Shown: piece by piece, positions 17,404 to 24,785 of the stretch
Layout of the letters: each line of letters opens with the position of its first letter
Position numbering within the stretch: the stretch's first letter is position 1
Source: CAMQVM01 sp044433365
GTDB taxonomy: Bacteria; Bacteroidota; Bacteroidia; Bacteroidales; Rikenellaceae
Direction of reading: 5' to 3'
Length of the DNA: 25,930 bases
Assembly: GCA_044433365.1 (NCBI GenBank)
Contig: JAWXTR010000034.1
Span: 1 to 25,930, forward strand
The notes under the pieces: model-generated
What the model was told of the DNA's origin: nothing
The model's input: only the letters and a program-made list of their open reading frames with translations
Database searches by the model: none
Position numbers and translations under genes: made by a program

Positions 17404-18768
17404 TTATTCATTTTTTTTCTCCATAAGGCGAATAAGCTGCATCTCTTCCGAGTTTTCCTCTTTTTCAGCAAGCTCTGTATTCTCCTCCACAACAATTTGC
17501 CCCCACTCCTGTTCTACCAGTTTGCGGCTATTTTCCGATTCTTCTGTTGCTATTTGTCGATTAAACTCACGACTTATGCTAAGTATTATACCAAACATCG
17601 CAGAGGTGAAAAATAGCGACGAACCACCACGACTAATAATAGGTAGGGTCTGTCCTGTAACAGGTAGCGCACCTACCGACACTCCCATGTGGAGCATCGC
17701 TTGCAGTGTAATGGCTGAACCCAGACCTAAAACCATAAGGGCAGGGAAAGTTTTTTTACATCGACCAAATATCTTTATTGTGCGATAGAAAATCCCCAGA
17801 TAACATGCCAAAAATATTATAGCTCCAGCAATTCCATACTCTTCAATAATAAAAGCATAAGCATAATCGGAATAGGGGTGTGGAAGGCTCGAACGTTGAG
17901 TGCTATTTCCGGGACCTTTTCCCGTAAGCCACCCTGAGGCGACAGCCACTTTAGCTTGAAATTTCTGATAATCTGTAACTCCTAACTCATACACGTTCTC
18001 TGGAATCTCTTCAGGTAGAAAAAACGACTCAACACGATTTACCCAAGTTGTCGCTCTATCAAATCCAGATACATAAAGTATTAGGATAAGCCCTAGCATC
18101 AATCCAAAAGTGATGTAGGTGAGTTTAAAAATCTCACTCCATCTGACTCTACCAATAATCAAAATTATAAGGCTCGAAAGGCATATAATTATGGCAGTAG
18201 AGAGGTTTGTAAGCATCACTAAAACAGCCGAGAAAGCTATTGGTCCAAGTATAGGGAGCGTATTGCTATAAAAAATTCGTTGATTTCGAATTTTATTTCT
18301 CTTAAAATCATGAAAAATTGGCAAAAGCCTCATTTTATCAATAAATTTTTGACGTTTTGAAAGATTATATGCAAGATATGTTGTCAAACCAATTTTTACA
18401 AAATCGGATGGCATAAAGGTGAAGAGACCAGTTATACCAAGCCATCTTTTTTCACCATTAAGCTCAATGCCAATACAAAATGTCAGCATCATCAATATCA
18501 TAGAGAAGCCATATATCACTACTGCATTTTCGTAATACTTTCGGTAATCAATCAAATGGACTAAATAGGTTACTACCAATCCGCCAAAGACAAAAAGTAT
18601 CTGTTTTATTAAATAGTCGGTAGTTTTCCCATCATTCGAAGAGTAGGCAAGCGAAGCGGTAGAGGAGTAGATGATTATGATGGAAGCAAGTGAAAGAATC
18701 ACAATAAGCATCCACAAAACCCTGTCTCCTCCAATTATTTTTGCTACTTTATCTTTAATTTCTGACAT
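17404..18768 (-). CDS. ftsW: Septal peptidoglycan polymerase FtsW (SEDS family)
   Basis: A 454-residue multi-pass membrane protein with about ten hydrophobic segments. SEDS signatures include YSDYAYAFIIEEYG and GALPVTGQTLPIISRGGSS near the C-terminal membrane segments. It polymerises glycan from lipid II at the septum, normally with the transpeptidase FtsI; the ftsI gene is not in this window. The cytoplasmic C-terminus (about 400-454) is glutamate-rich. Context between murD and murG favours FtsW over RodA. The start ATG is preceded by AAAATTT, the same A/T-rich context as the flippase gene start. Confidence 0.96.
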   Translation of the reverse strand: MSEIKDKVAKIIGGDRVLWMLIVILSLASIIIIYSSTASLAYSSNDGKTTDYLIKQILFVFGGLVVTYLVHLIDYRKYYENAVVIYGFSMILMMLTFCIGIELNGEKRWLGITGLFTFMPSDFVKIGLTTYLAYNLSKRQKFIDKMRLLPIFHDFKRNKIRNQRIFYSNTLPILGPIAFSAVLVMLTNLSTAIIICLSSLIILIIGRVRWSEIFKLTYITFGLMLGLILILYVSGFDRATTWVNRVESFFLPEEIPENVYELGVTDYQKFQAKVAVASGWLTGKGPGNSTQRSSLPHPYSDYAYAFIIEEYGIAGAIIFLACYLGIFYRTIKIFGRCKKTFPALMVLGLGSAITLQAMLHMGVSVGALPVTGQTLPIISRGGSSLFFTSAMFGIILSISREFNRQIATEESENSRKLVEQEWGQIVVEENTELAEKEENSEEMQLIRLMEKKNE

Positions 18769-18787
18769 AAATTTTGGTTTTAGATTA

Positions 18788-18848
18788 GAGGAGTTCTAAA
18801 TTCTTAATTCTGATAGGTTTTAGAAGTTCCCTTTAGAAGCTACCTTTA
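18788..18848 (-). repeat. Stop-linked intergenic repeat after murD, full unit plus extra half
   Basis: On the plus strand the unit runs from GAGGAGTTCTAAATTC (18788-18803) to TTTTAGAAGTTCCCTTTAG (18818-18836). It is followed directly by a second half TTTAGAAGCTACCTTTA (18832-18848) that includes the murD stop codon. The two ends of the main unit are imperfectly complementary (AGTTCTAAA against TTTAGAAGTT) and could fold into a hairpin in the murD-ftsW spacer. Confidence 0.65.
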
Positions 18849-20207
18849 CTTATGTTTAGGCTCCATAGCCAAAATTGCCTCTTTAAATTTTCGTCCTCTA
18901 TCTTCATAATTTTTGAATAGATCGAAACTTGCACAAGCTGGCGATAAAATTACACAATCGCCACTTTTATAGACTGTTCTAACCTTTGCTATAGCCTCTT
19001 CCAATGAAGCGGTAGAGTAGATATATGGAATAATACCTGTAAACGACTCAATCAGTGCATCATTATCAAGCCCCATACATATAAGCGTTGTAACTTTGCC
19101 TTTTACTGCACTTATTAGCGGCTCATAGTCGTTGCCTTTATCAGTACCCCCTGCAATCCAAACCACAGGACGAGTAAGCCCCGACATTGCAAAATAGACT
19201 GAATCTACGTTTGTGGCTTTTGAGTCATTGATATAAATAACCCCATCTTTCTCACAAAACTGCTCCATGCGGTGTTCTACACCCTCGAAATTGTAGATGG
19301 TAGAGAGAATCGACTCACTATCAACCCCTGCTTTTATTGCAGCCATTGCAGCAGCCATAATATTGTAGATGTTGTGTACTCCAAGTAGTTTTACCTGCTC
19401 TCTATCTATGTATAGTTCGTCGTGACCCAAAAGATTTATTTCAATTTGGTTGTTTTCGTTTAGACAAGCTCCCTCTAAAAGGGTTTGATTTACCGAAAAA
19501 GGCACTGTTGGCATTGTAAACGACTCTCTATTTTCAAGAATATAGGATATAGTGGCTTTATCATCCATTGAGTAGATAAAAGTGTCGCTACTACCCATAT
19601 TTTGGATTATTCTAAACTTGCTTTTTGTGTAAAGCTCAAAACTATGGTCGTAGCGGTCTAAGTGGTCGGGAGTGATGTTTGTAAGAACAGCAATATCAGC
19701 CTTAAAGTGCTTCATTCCGTCGAGTTGGAAGCTGCTTAGCTCTAATACATACCAATCGTAGCTCTCAGTAGCCACTTGATAAGCAAAACTTTTACCGATA
19801 TTTCCCCCTAAACCAACATTGTATCCACCTCGGTTTAAGATGTTGTAAATTAGCGTTGTAGTTGTGCTTTTCCCATTGCTTCCAGTGATGCAGATAAATT
19901 TTGCATCGCTATAACGAGCAGCAAACTCTATCTCGGAGATTACCTCCATGCCCAGCTCTTTAACATAGTGAACAATATCACAGCTATCAGCAATTCCGGG
20001 GCTTTTTATACACACCGCTCCGCCTTCAAAAAGCTCTCTGGTGTGTCCACCCTCTTCATAATTTATCCCCCAATCGACTATTATCGATTTGTAATTTTCT
20101 GCAATAGAGCCATATTCCGAAAGGAATACCTCACAGCCCATCTTTTTAGCTAGCACAGCAGCACCTACGCCACTCTCGCCAGCTCCTAGTACAATAACTT
20201 TATCCAT
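18846..20207 (-). CDS. murD: UDP-N-acetylmuramoylalanine--D-glutamate ligase MurD
   Basis: A 453-residue cytoplasmic ligase adding D-glutamate to UDP-MurNAc-L-Ala. The N-terminal nucleotide-binding fold opens with VIVLGAGESGVG (4-15). The ATP loop ITGSNGKSTTT is at 107-117, the NITPDHLDRY motif near 177 holds the Mg/substrate site, and INDSKATNVDSV plus ILSPACASFDLF in the C-terminal domain are MurD hallmarks. Length is normal. It is set apart inside the cluster: 284 bp of repeats and a 32-bp palindrome precede it and 77 bp containing another repeat follow it. Confidence 0.98.
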   Translation of the reverse strand: MDKVIVLGAGESGVGAAVLAKKMGCEVFLSEYGSIAENYKSIIVDWGINYEEGGHTRELFEGGAVCIKSPGIADSCDIVHYVKELGMEVISEIEFAARYSDAKFICITGSNGKSTTTTLIYNILNRGGYNVGLGGNIGKSFAYQVATESYDWYVLELSSFQLDGMKHFKADIAVLTNITPDHLDRYDHSFELYTKSKFRIIQNMGSSDTFIYSMDDKATISYILENRESFTMPTVPFSVNQTLLEGACLNENNQIEINLLGHDELYIDREQVKLLGVHNIYNIMAAAMAAIKAGVDSESILSTIYNFEGVEHRMEQFCEKDGVIYINDSKATNVDSVYFAMSGLTRPVVWIAGGTDKGNDYEPLISAVKGKVTTLICMGLDNDALIESFTGIIPYIYSTASLEEAIAKVRTVYKSGDCVILSPACASFDLFKNYEDRGRKFKEAILAMEPKHK

Positions 20208-20231
20208 ATATATCTACAAATATATAGTAAC

Positions 20232-20263
20232 CATAATATTGTGATAGCTATCACAATATTATG
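20232..20263. promoter_or_regulatory. 32-bp perfect palindrome with CRP-like core before murD
   Basis: CATAATATTGTGATAG (20232-20247) is followed without a gap by its exact reverse complement (20248-20263). The centre TGTGATAGCTATCACA matches the classic CRP-family consensus TGTGA-N6-TCACA. It ends 24 bp upstream of the murD start on the minus strand. There is no T-tract on either side, so an operator fits better than a terminator. A murD-proximal promoter box was not identified. Confidence 0.6.
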
Positions 20264-20270
20264 ATATATC

Positions 20271-20304
20271 GGGGAGGTCTAAAATCTTGTTTTAGAAGTA
20301 CCCT
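20271..20304. repeat. Compact unit of the intergenic hairpin repeat
   Basis: It begins GGGGAGGTCTAAAATC and ends TTTTAGAAGTACCCT. The two ends are imperfect inverted copies separated by only a few bases, so the unit could form a short hairpin. It sits 7 bp from the 32-bp palindrome. Confidence 0.55.
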
Positions 20305-20328
20305 ATTAGTAATTAGATGTTCTCTTAT

Positions 20329-20494
20329 GGGGAGTTCTAAATTCTGGATTTTGTGAGATTTTTTGTTTTAAGGCTTTAATTTTGGATTTTGTGAATATAG
20401 GCTGTAGTAGCTCCTACCGCCTAAATTTGCAAAATTCAAAGATGAAGTCTTAAAACGGAAAAGCTCCGAAAGTCAGATTTTAGAAGTTCCCTTA
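20329..20494 (-). repeat. Split unit of the intergenic repeat after mraY
   Basis: It starts GGGGAGTTCTAAATTC (from 20329), continues through AAGGCTTTA (20370-20378), and ends with TTTTAGAAGTTCCCTTA abutting the mraY stop codon (20492-20494). The first 50 bases match the reverse complement of the 61-bp unit at 23492-23552 closely. About 100 extra bases lie between AAGGCTTTA and the final half, as though another sequence had been inserted inside the unit. Confidence 0.6.
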
Positions 20495-21736
20495 TCTTAT
20501 TTTTAGAGTAATTAAGGTTATCGCAGCTAATAAAAATTGAATAATCCAAAATCGATTTACAATTTTTGTCTCAGCAAATCCCTTTTTTTGGTAGTGGTGA
20601 TGGAGTGGAGCCATTTTTAATATTCTTCGACCCTCTCCATACCTCTTTTTTGTATATTTGAAGTAGCTAACCTGCAAAATTACAGATAGTGACTCTACTA
20701 AAAATACTCCACATAATATCGGTAGCAACAACTCCTTACGAATAAGCAACGCAATAATAGCAATTATACCACCAATTGCTAGCGAACCTGTATCGCCCAT
20801 AAATACCTGAGCAGGATGGCAATTATACCACAAAAATCCAACTATTGCACCCACAAAGGCGGCACAAAACACCAGTAGCTCACCACTACCGGGAATGTAT
20901 AGGATATTGAGGTAGTCGGCATACATAATATTTCCCGACATATACGCCAGTAGCCCTAAAACAGCCCCAATTACGGCCGAGGTGCCAGCAGTCAACCCAT
21001 CCAATCCATCGGTAAGGTTTGCCCCATTCGAAACCGCTGTTATGATTATTACCGCAGCTGCAATATATATAAGCCAGCCAAGCGTATCGCCATCTTTTGC
21101 AGGAGAAAGCCAATCGTAGTCAAACTCATTATCTTTTAAAAACGGAATTGTCGTAACGCTATTTTTTGTAATTATGGTTTTGGCTCCAGCGGTAGAAGAG
21201 TTGCCATTAGTGCTGCTCCCAATCTGAGAGACAACCATATTTTTGGTATTTGTGTCGACTCTTACCACAACATCGTTACATTGCCACATTGCCACTCCAA
21301 TTATTACTCCAAGACCCACCTGTCCTACGATTTTCATCTTTCCACTAAGACCCTCTTTACGTTTTTTAAACACTTTGATGTAGTCGTCGGCAAAACCTAT
21401 AATTCCAAGCCATACGGTCGATAGAATCATAAGCTGAATATATATGTTTGTCAGGTCGCAAAAGAGTAAAACTGGGATTAAAAGCGAAAAAATAATTATT
21501 AAACCGCCCATTGTAGGAGTACCTTTTTTCTGATTTTGCCCCTCTAGCCCCAGCTCTCTAATATCTTCGCCAATCTGTTTTTTACGAAGATAGTCAATTA
21601 GCTTACGCCCCCAAAGCGTCCCGAGTAGTAGTGAAAAAATTATTGCTACAGCTGCTCGAAACGATATAAATTCAAACATTCCGAAACCCGGTGTACCGTA
21701 GCTACTCTCTATTAAATCTGCTAAATATTTTATCAT
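20492..21736 (-). CDS. mraY: Phospho-N-acetylmuramoyl-pentapeptide transferase MraY
   Basis: A 414-residue polytopic inner-membrane enzyme that joins UDP-MurNAc-pentapeptide to undecaprenyl phosphate, giving lipid I. The catalytic DDYIK motif has Asp117 and Asp118. NGANLTDGLDGLTAG, GDTGSLAIGG and the HHH loop in PLHHHYQKKG are further MraY signatures. Roughly residues 155-215 form an extended periplasmic insertion rich in Ser/Thr/Asn, as is usual for Bacteroidota MraY. The ATG is 3 bp beyond the murE stop (TAG TAA ATG), so translation is probably coupled. Confidence 0.98.
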   Translation of the reverse strand: MIKYLADLIESSYGTPGFGMFEFISFRAAVAIIFSLLLGTLWGRKLIDYLRKKQIGEDIRELGLEGQNQKKGTPTMGGLIIIFSLLIPVLLFCDLTNIYIQLMILSTVWLGIIGFADDYIKVFKKRKEGLSGKMKIVGQVGLGVIIGVAMWQCNDVVVRVDTNTKNMVVSQIGSSTNGNSSTAGAKTIITKNSVTTIPFLKDNEFDYDWLSPAKDGDTLGWLIYIAAAVIIITAVSNGANLTDGLDGLTAGTSAVIGAVLGLLAYMSGNIMYADYLNILYIPGSGELLVFCAAFVGAIVGFLWYNCHPAQVFMGDTGSLAIGGIIAIIALLIRKELLLPILCGVFLVESLSVILQVSYFKYTKKRYGEGRRILKMAPLHHHYQKKGFAETKIVNRFWIIQFLLAAITLITLKIR

Positions 21737-21739
21737 TTA

Positions 21740-23215
21740 CTATCTTCTTGCTTCAAAAATATCGTTTATAATCTCTTTATCGTTAAAGTAGTTTCTAACA
21801 CCTTTAATCTCTTGATATGGCTCGTGACCTTTTCCTGCTATCAATATAATATCGCCAGTTAAGCCCTTTTCTCGTTTTGCGCTATCAACCCCTTTTGCCA
21901 TTATCGACGACATTGAAAGTGCGTGCGCCCTATCGCTAATTACAGTGTAACGACCTTGGTAGTTTACGCCTCCAGCCATATTGCCTATAAGTGCAGCCTC
22001 CATATCTTTTAAGATATCTTCAGGCTCTTCAAAACGAGGATTATCGGAAGTTAGGATTGTAAAATCGCTCATATCAGCGGCTATTTTTGCCATCTCTGGG
22101 CGTTTTGTCTTATCACGATTTCCTCCACATCCTACGACGGTAATAATCTTTTGGTGAGGCTCTCTAATCTCTTCTATTGTGCGAAGTACATTCTCAAGAG
22201 CATCGGGAGTATGGGCATAATCTACAATTGCTGTAACTCCATCTTTCGAAACGACATAATCGAAACGACCAGCTACGCTCTTGAGCTTGCTAAGCTCACA
22301 AAGTGCATCGTCTCTGTCAACGCCAAGCTCTAAAGCTGCACCATAAACAGCCGAGATATTGTAGCCATTAAATCCACCAATCAAATTAACCCAAACCTCT
22401 TTACCATTAAGTTGTAAAAGCATAGCACCCATGTGAGATTCTATAATTTTACATTTATAGTCGGCACCACTTCTTAGGGCATAAGAGCGACAAGTAGCTT
22501 TGCAATTTTGAACCATTACGCTGCCATTTTTGTCGTCGCTATTGTAGAGAGCAAAGCTATCAGCAGAAAGGGCATCGAAAAACCCCTTTTTAGCCTTAAT
22601 ATATTCAGCAAAAGTGCCATGATAATCGAGATGGTCGTGGGTAATATTTGTAAAAATTCCTCCTGTAAAGTGTAGTCCATCGATACGCCCTTGCACTACA
22701 CTGTGTGAACTGACCTCCATAAAGCAATATTCACACCCTGCCTCTACCATTTGAGATAAAAGCTCATTAATTTTTAGAACATCGGGAGTTGTATGCGAAG
22801 ATGCAACCTCTTTATCGTCAATTTTGTATATTACGGTAGAAATTAAACCAGATTTATGACCCAAATTTCTAAACATTTCGTAAAGTAATGTAGCGGTAGT
22901 TGTTTTTCCATTTGTGCCTGTCACACCCACCAATTTTAGCTTTGAGCTAGGATTGCCATAATATAGCGACGATAGCTCAGAGAGAGCTTTATTACTATCA
23001 TCAACAGCAATATATACTACCTCATCACTTTTTTGTTGCGGCATATTTTCACAAACTATCACCTTAGCACCACTCTCAATAGCTTTTGATATATAGTTGT
23101 GCCCATCACTGCTAATTCCTTTAATTGCCACAAACATTGCACCGTCAACCACTTTACGAGAGTCGAAACAGAGTTGAGAGATTGTTAAATCTCTTCCTTT
23201 ATAGTTAATTTTCAC
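21740..23215 (-). CDS. murE: UDP-MurNAc-tripeptide ligase MurE, meso-DAP-type
   Basis: A 491-residue cytoplasmic ligase adding the third stem residue to UDP-MurNAc-L-Ala-D-Glu. The ATP loop GTNGKTTTA is at 100-108, the Lys-containing segment IKAKKGFFDAL is near 206-216, and DYAHTPDALENVL begins the C-terminal domain. The specificity motif DNPR at 391-394 is that of meso-diaminopimelate enzymes rather than L-lysine enzymes. It is the first gene of the cluster here. A TAnnTTTG box lies about 95 bp upstream, consistent with an operon that starts at murE. Confidence 0.98.
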   Translation of the reverse strand: MKINYKGRDLTISQLCFDSRKVVDGAMFVAIKGISSDGHNYISKAIESGAKVIVCENMPQQKSDEVVYIAVDDSNKALSELSSLYYGNPSSKLKLVGVTGTNGKTTTATLLYEMFRNLGHKSGLISTVIYKIDDKEVASSHTTPDVLKINELLSQMVEAGCEYCFMEVSSHSVVQGRIDGLHFTGGIFTNITHDHLDYHGTFAEYIKAKKGFFDALSADSFALYNSDDKNGSVMVQNCKATCRSYALRSGADYKCKIIESHMGAMLLQLNGKEVWVNLIGGFNGYNISAVYGAALELGVDRDDALCELSKLKSVAGRFDYVVSKDGVTAIVDYAHTPDALENVLRTIEEIREPHQKIITVVGCGGNRDKTKRPEMAKIAADMSDFTILTSDNPRFEEPEDILKDMEAALIGNMAGGVNYQGRYTVISDRAHALSMSSIMAKGVDSAKREKGLTGDIILIAGKGHEPYQEIKGVRNYFNDKEIINDIFEARR

Positions 23216-23309
23216 CTTATATATATTTTTTTATTATCTATGCTAATAAAAGTTTGAAACTTTTGAGCTATTTCGTTTTGAGATTTTCCTCTAGCCATTT
23301 AGCCAGTTA

Positions 23310-23317
23310 CAAAATTA
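23310..23317 (-). promoter_or_regulatory. Candidate promoter -7 box for the murE-ftsZ operon
   Basis: Minus-strand TAATTTTG fits the Bacteroidota TAnnTTTG element and lies about 95 bp before the murE ATG. A T-rich block (TTCTTTTTTC) is about 15-22 bases upstream, where the -33 TTTG element would be expected; the match there is inexact. Confidence 0.5.
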
Positions 23318-23491
23318 CACAGAAATTTTGAAAAAAGAACTATATTTTGAAAAATATTAGTAATTTTTTCATTTTAGTTAAAATAATTTATGCTAAACAG
23401 AGGTTTGAACAATTTTTTTTAGCTTTTGCGAGCGAAGCAAACCGTAAGAGAAAACATGCGATTTTGCTAATACACTTAGGTCTAATTTTTT

Positions 23492-23552
23492 AGGGAACTT
23501 CTAAAGCCTTAAAAAGAAAAATCTCTCAAAATCCAGAATTTAGAACTCCCCT
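23492..23552. repeat. 61-bp full unit of the intergenic hairpin repeat
   Basis: It runs from AGGGAACTTCTAAAGCC to GAATTTAGAACTCCCCT. Its first and last 14 bases are inverted copies with three mismatches. The interior GCCTTAAAA through AAAATCCAG is shared, in reverse orientation, with the unit starting at 20329. Its right end is 12 bp from the stop codon of the flippase gene. Confidence 0.7.
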
Positions 23553-23564
23553 TTAAAAATAGAG

Positions 23565-24659
23565 TTATCCTCTAAATTTATCTTTAACCCAGCGAGGAAA
23601 AATAATTGCACCAATAACAAGATAAGGGTAGTAGGTAACTAATCGCCAAATAAGGGCTAAAATTATACCTAATCCAGCAACTGGAATAAAGTCGTTGAGA
23701 TACTCCTTGAAAAAATATTCTGCAAAACCACTACCTCCTGGTGTTGGCATGATAAGCATCATTATCCACATCACTAGTTGGCGAGCAAATAGTAAAAAGT
23801 GGTCAGAAAAGACAAAGAAGCCCAAAATTAGAGCATTTACAACAAAATAGCGAGAACTCCACGAAAGGAAAGTAGAGGATATTACCTCAAACCAAAATTT
23901 TAGACCTTGACCCTTTATCTCTTTTGAGCTTTGTGCAATATCGTTACCTACAATTATTGCACTTCGCTTAAATTTACGTAAATATGGTAAGTGGAACAAC
24001 TTAAACAAAAGCCATTTAAACCCTTTTGGATTGATAAATAGACCATAAGAAATTAGTAGCGTATATGCCAATTTTATGAAATAACCAACAAATGCAACGG
24101 TAATAATTCCACTCTCAACCATACCATCTCCAACGCCAAATAGTTTGCTTTTACCAATTGCAAATAGCAGTAGCGGAAGCATTACTACAAAGTACAACTC
24201 ATCAAGAAAAGAGGTCAAAAGCACAATTGCAGAGCTTCGCCCAAGCGAAACCCCCTCCTTATGAACATAAATTATCGCAAAACTTGTCCCCCCAATTGCT
24301 GAAGGTGTGATAGCAGAGGTAAACTCCCAAAGCATAATTATGCGAAATGACTCAATCCACGAAAGTTGTCCACGAGATAGTACTTTTATGCGGTATATAT
24401 AGCCAAAATCACGTCCTACCATACATAGTAGTGCCATAAAAATCCAAAACAGTGCTCTCCAAGTAAACTGAATCTGCTTTAGAGCCTCTACGTCTACCTC
24501 TCGCCAAATTAGATATGCCACTACCAACAACCCTATAATAACGGGATATGCTATACGACTCGGTTTTATCTTTGATAGATGTTTTATTTGACTTTCAGCA
24601 TCTACTTTATTTACCTTCTCTGCCGCACTGTCAGAAATTTTATTGTTTAGTTTTGACAT
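23565..24659 (-). CDS. Lysylphosphatidylglycerol synthase TM-region (UPF0104) family membrane protein
   Basis: A polytopic inner-membrane protein of 364 residues from the preferred start, with about eight hydrophobic segments. Family features include SAITPSAIGGTSFAIIYVHK and the glycine/proline motif MLIMPTPGGSGFAEYFF, which match the membrane domain of MprF-like and AglD-like proteins (UPF0104). No soluble aminoacyl-transferase domain is attached, so it is not a complete MprF; a lipid-transport or glycolipid role is possible but unproven. An ATG at 24708-24710 would add 17 residues, but the inner ATG (24657-24659) has the AAAATTTATGTC context also seen at ftsW and is preferred. It is divergent from queG. 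Confidence 0.85.
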   Translation of the reverse strand: MSKLNNKISDSAAEKVNKVDAESQIKHLSKIKPSRIAYPVIIGLLVVAYLIWREVDVEALKQIQFTWRALFWIFMALLCMVGRDFGYIYRIKVLSRGQLSWIESFRIIMLWEFTSAITPSAIGGTSFAIIYVHKEGVSLGRSSAIVLLTSFLDELYFVVMLPLLLFAIGKSKLFGVGDGMVESGIITVAFVGYFIKLAYTLLISYGLFINPKGFKWLLFKLFHLPYLRKFKRSAIIVGNDIAQSSKEIKGQGLKFWFEVISSTFLSWSSRYFVVNALILGFFVFSDHFLLFARQLVMWIMMLIMPTPGGSGFAEYFFKEYLNDFIPVAGLGIILALIWRLVTYYPYLVIGAIIFPRWVKDKFRG

Positions 24660-24785
24660 AAATTTTAGAATAAGTTTTAACTTTGTAGCAAAGCCTCTAA
24701 AAATTGACACTATTTTGTTATTAAAATATCAATTTTTTGAAGCATATTTTTCACCATAAACCGCAATATTACAAAAAAATATTAT
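24660..24785. promoter_or_regulatory. Divergent intergenic region between the flippase and queG genes
   Basis: This 126-bp AT-rich spacer must contain promoters for both directions. On the minus strand TAATATTG (about 24767-24774) differs by one base from TAnnTTTG and could serve the flippase gene. For queG, ACTATTTTG near 24712 resembles the box but has one base too few. Neither is strong. Confidence 0.3.

Larger units (their letters stand above)
20208..20491. other. 284-bp non-coding spacer between mraY and murD
   Basis: The cluster is otherwise tightly packed, so this gap is anomalous. It contains the 32-bp palindrome, a compact repeat unit (20271-20304), and a longer split unit (20329-20494) with an insertion. 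The internal direct repeat GGATTTTGTGA occurs at about 20346 and 20384. No ORF is convincing. Confidence 0.7.
23216..23564. other. 349-bp spacer upstream of murE
   Basis: No gene is present. It holds the likely murE promoter (23310-23317), a short GC-rich patch containing GCGAGCGAAGC in otherwise very AT-rich DNA (about 23428-23440), and the 61-bp repeat unit at its right end. No remnant of ftsI, ftsL, rsmH or mraZ can be read in any frame. Confidence 0.6.

Noticed and set aside
20232..20263. Palindrome before murD as a rho-independent terminator
   Set aside because: There is no loop and no T-run on either strand, the stem is AT-rich, and stopping here would cut murD off from its operon.
23216..23564. 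Degraded ftsI or ftsL upstream of murE
   Set aside because: No frame shows penicillin-binding-protein motifs or a membrane helix; the spacer is AT-rich with many stops.
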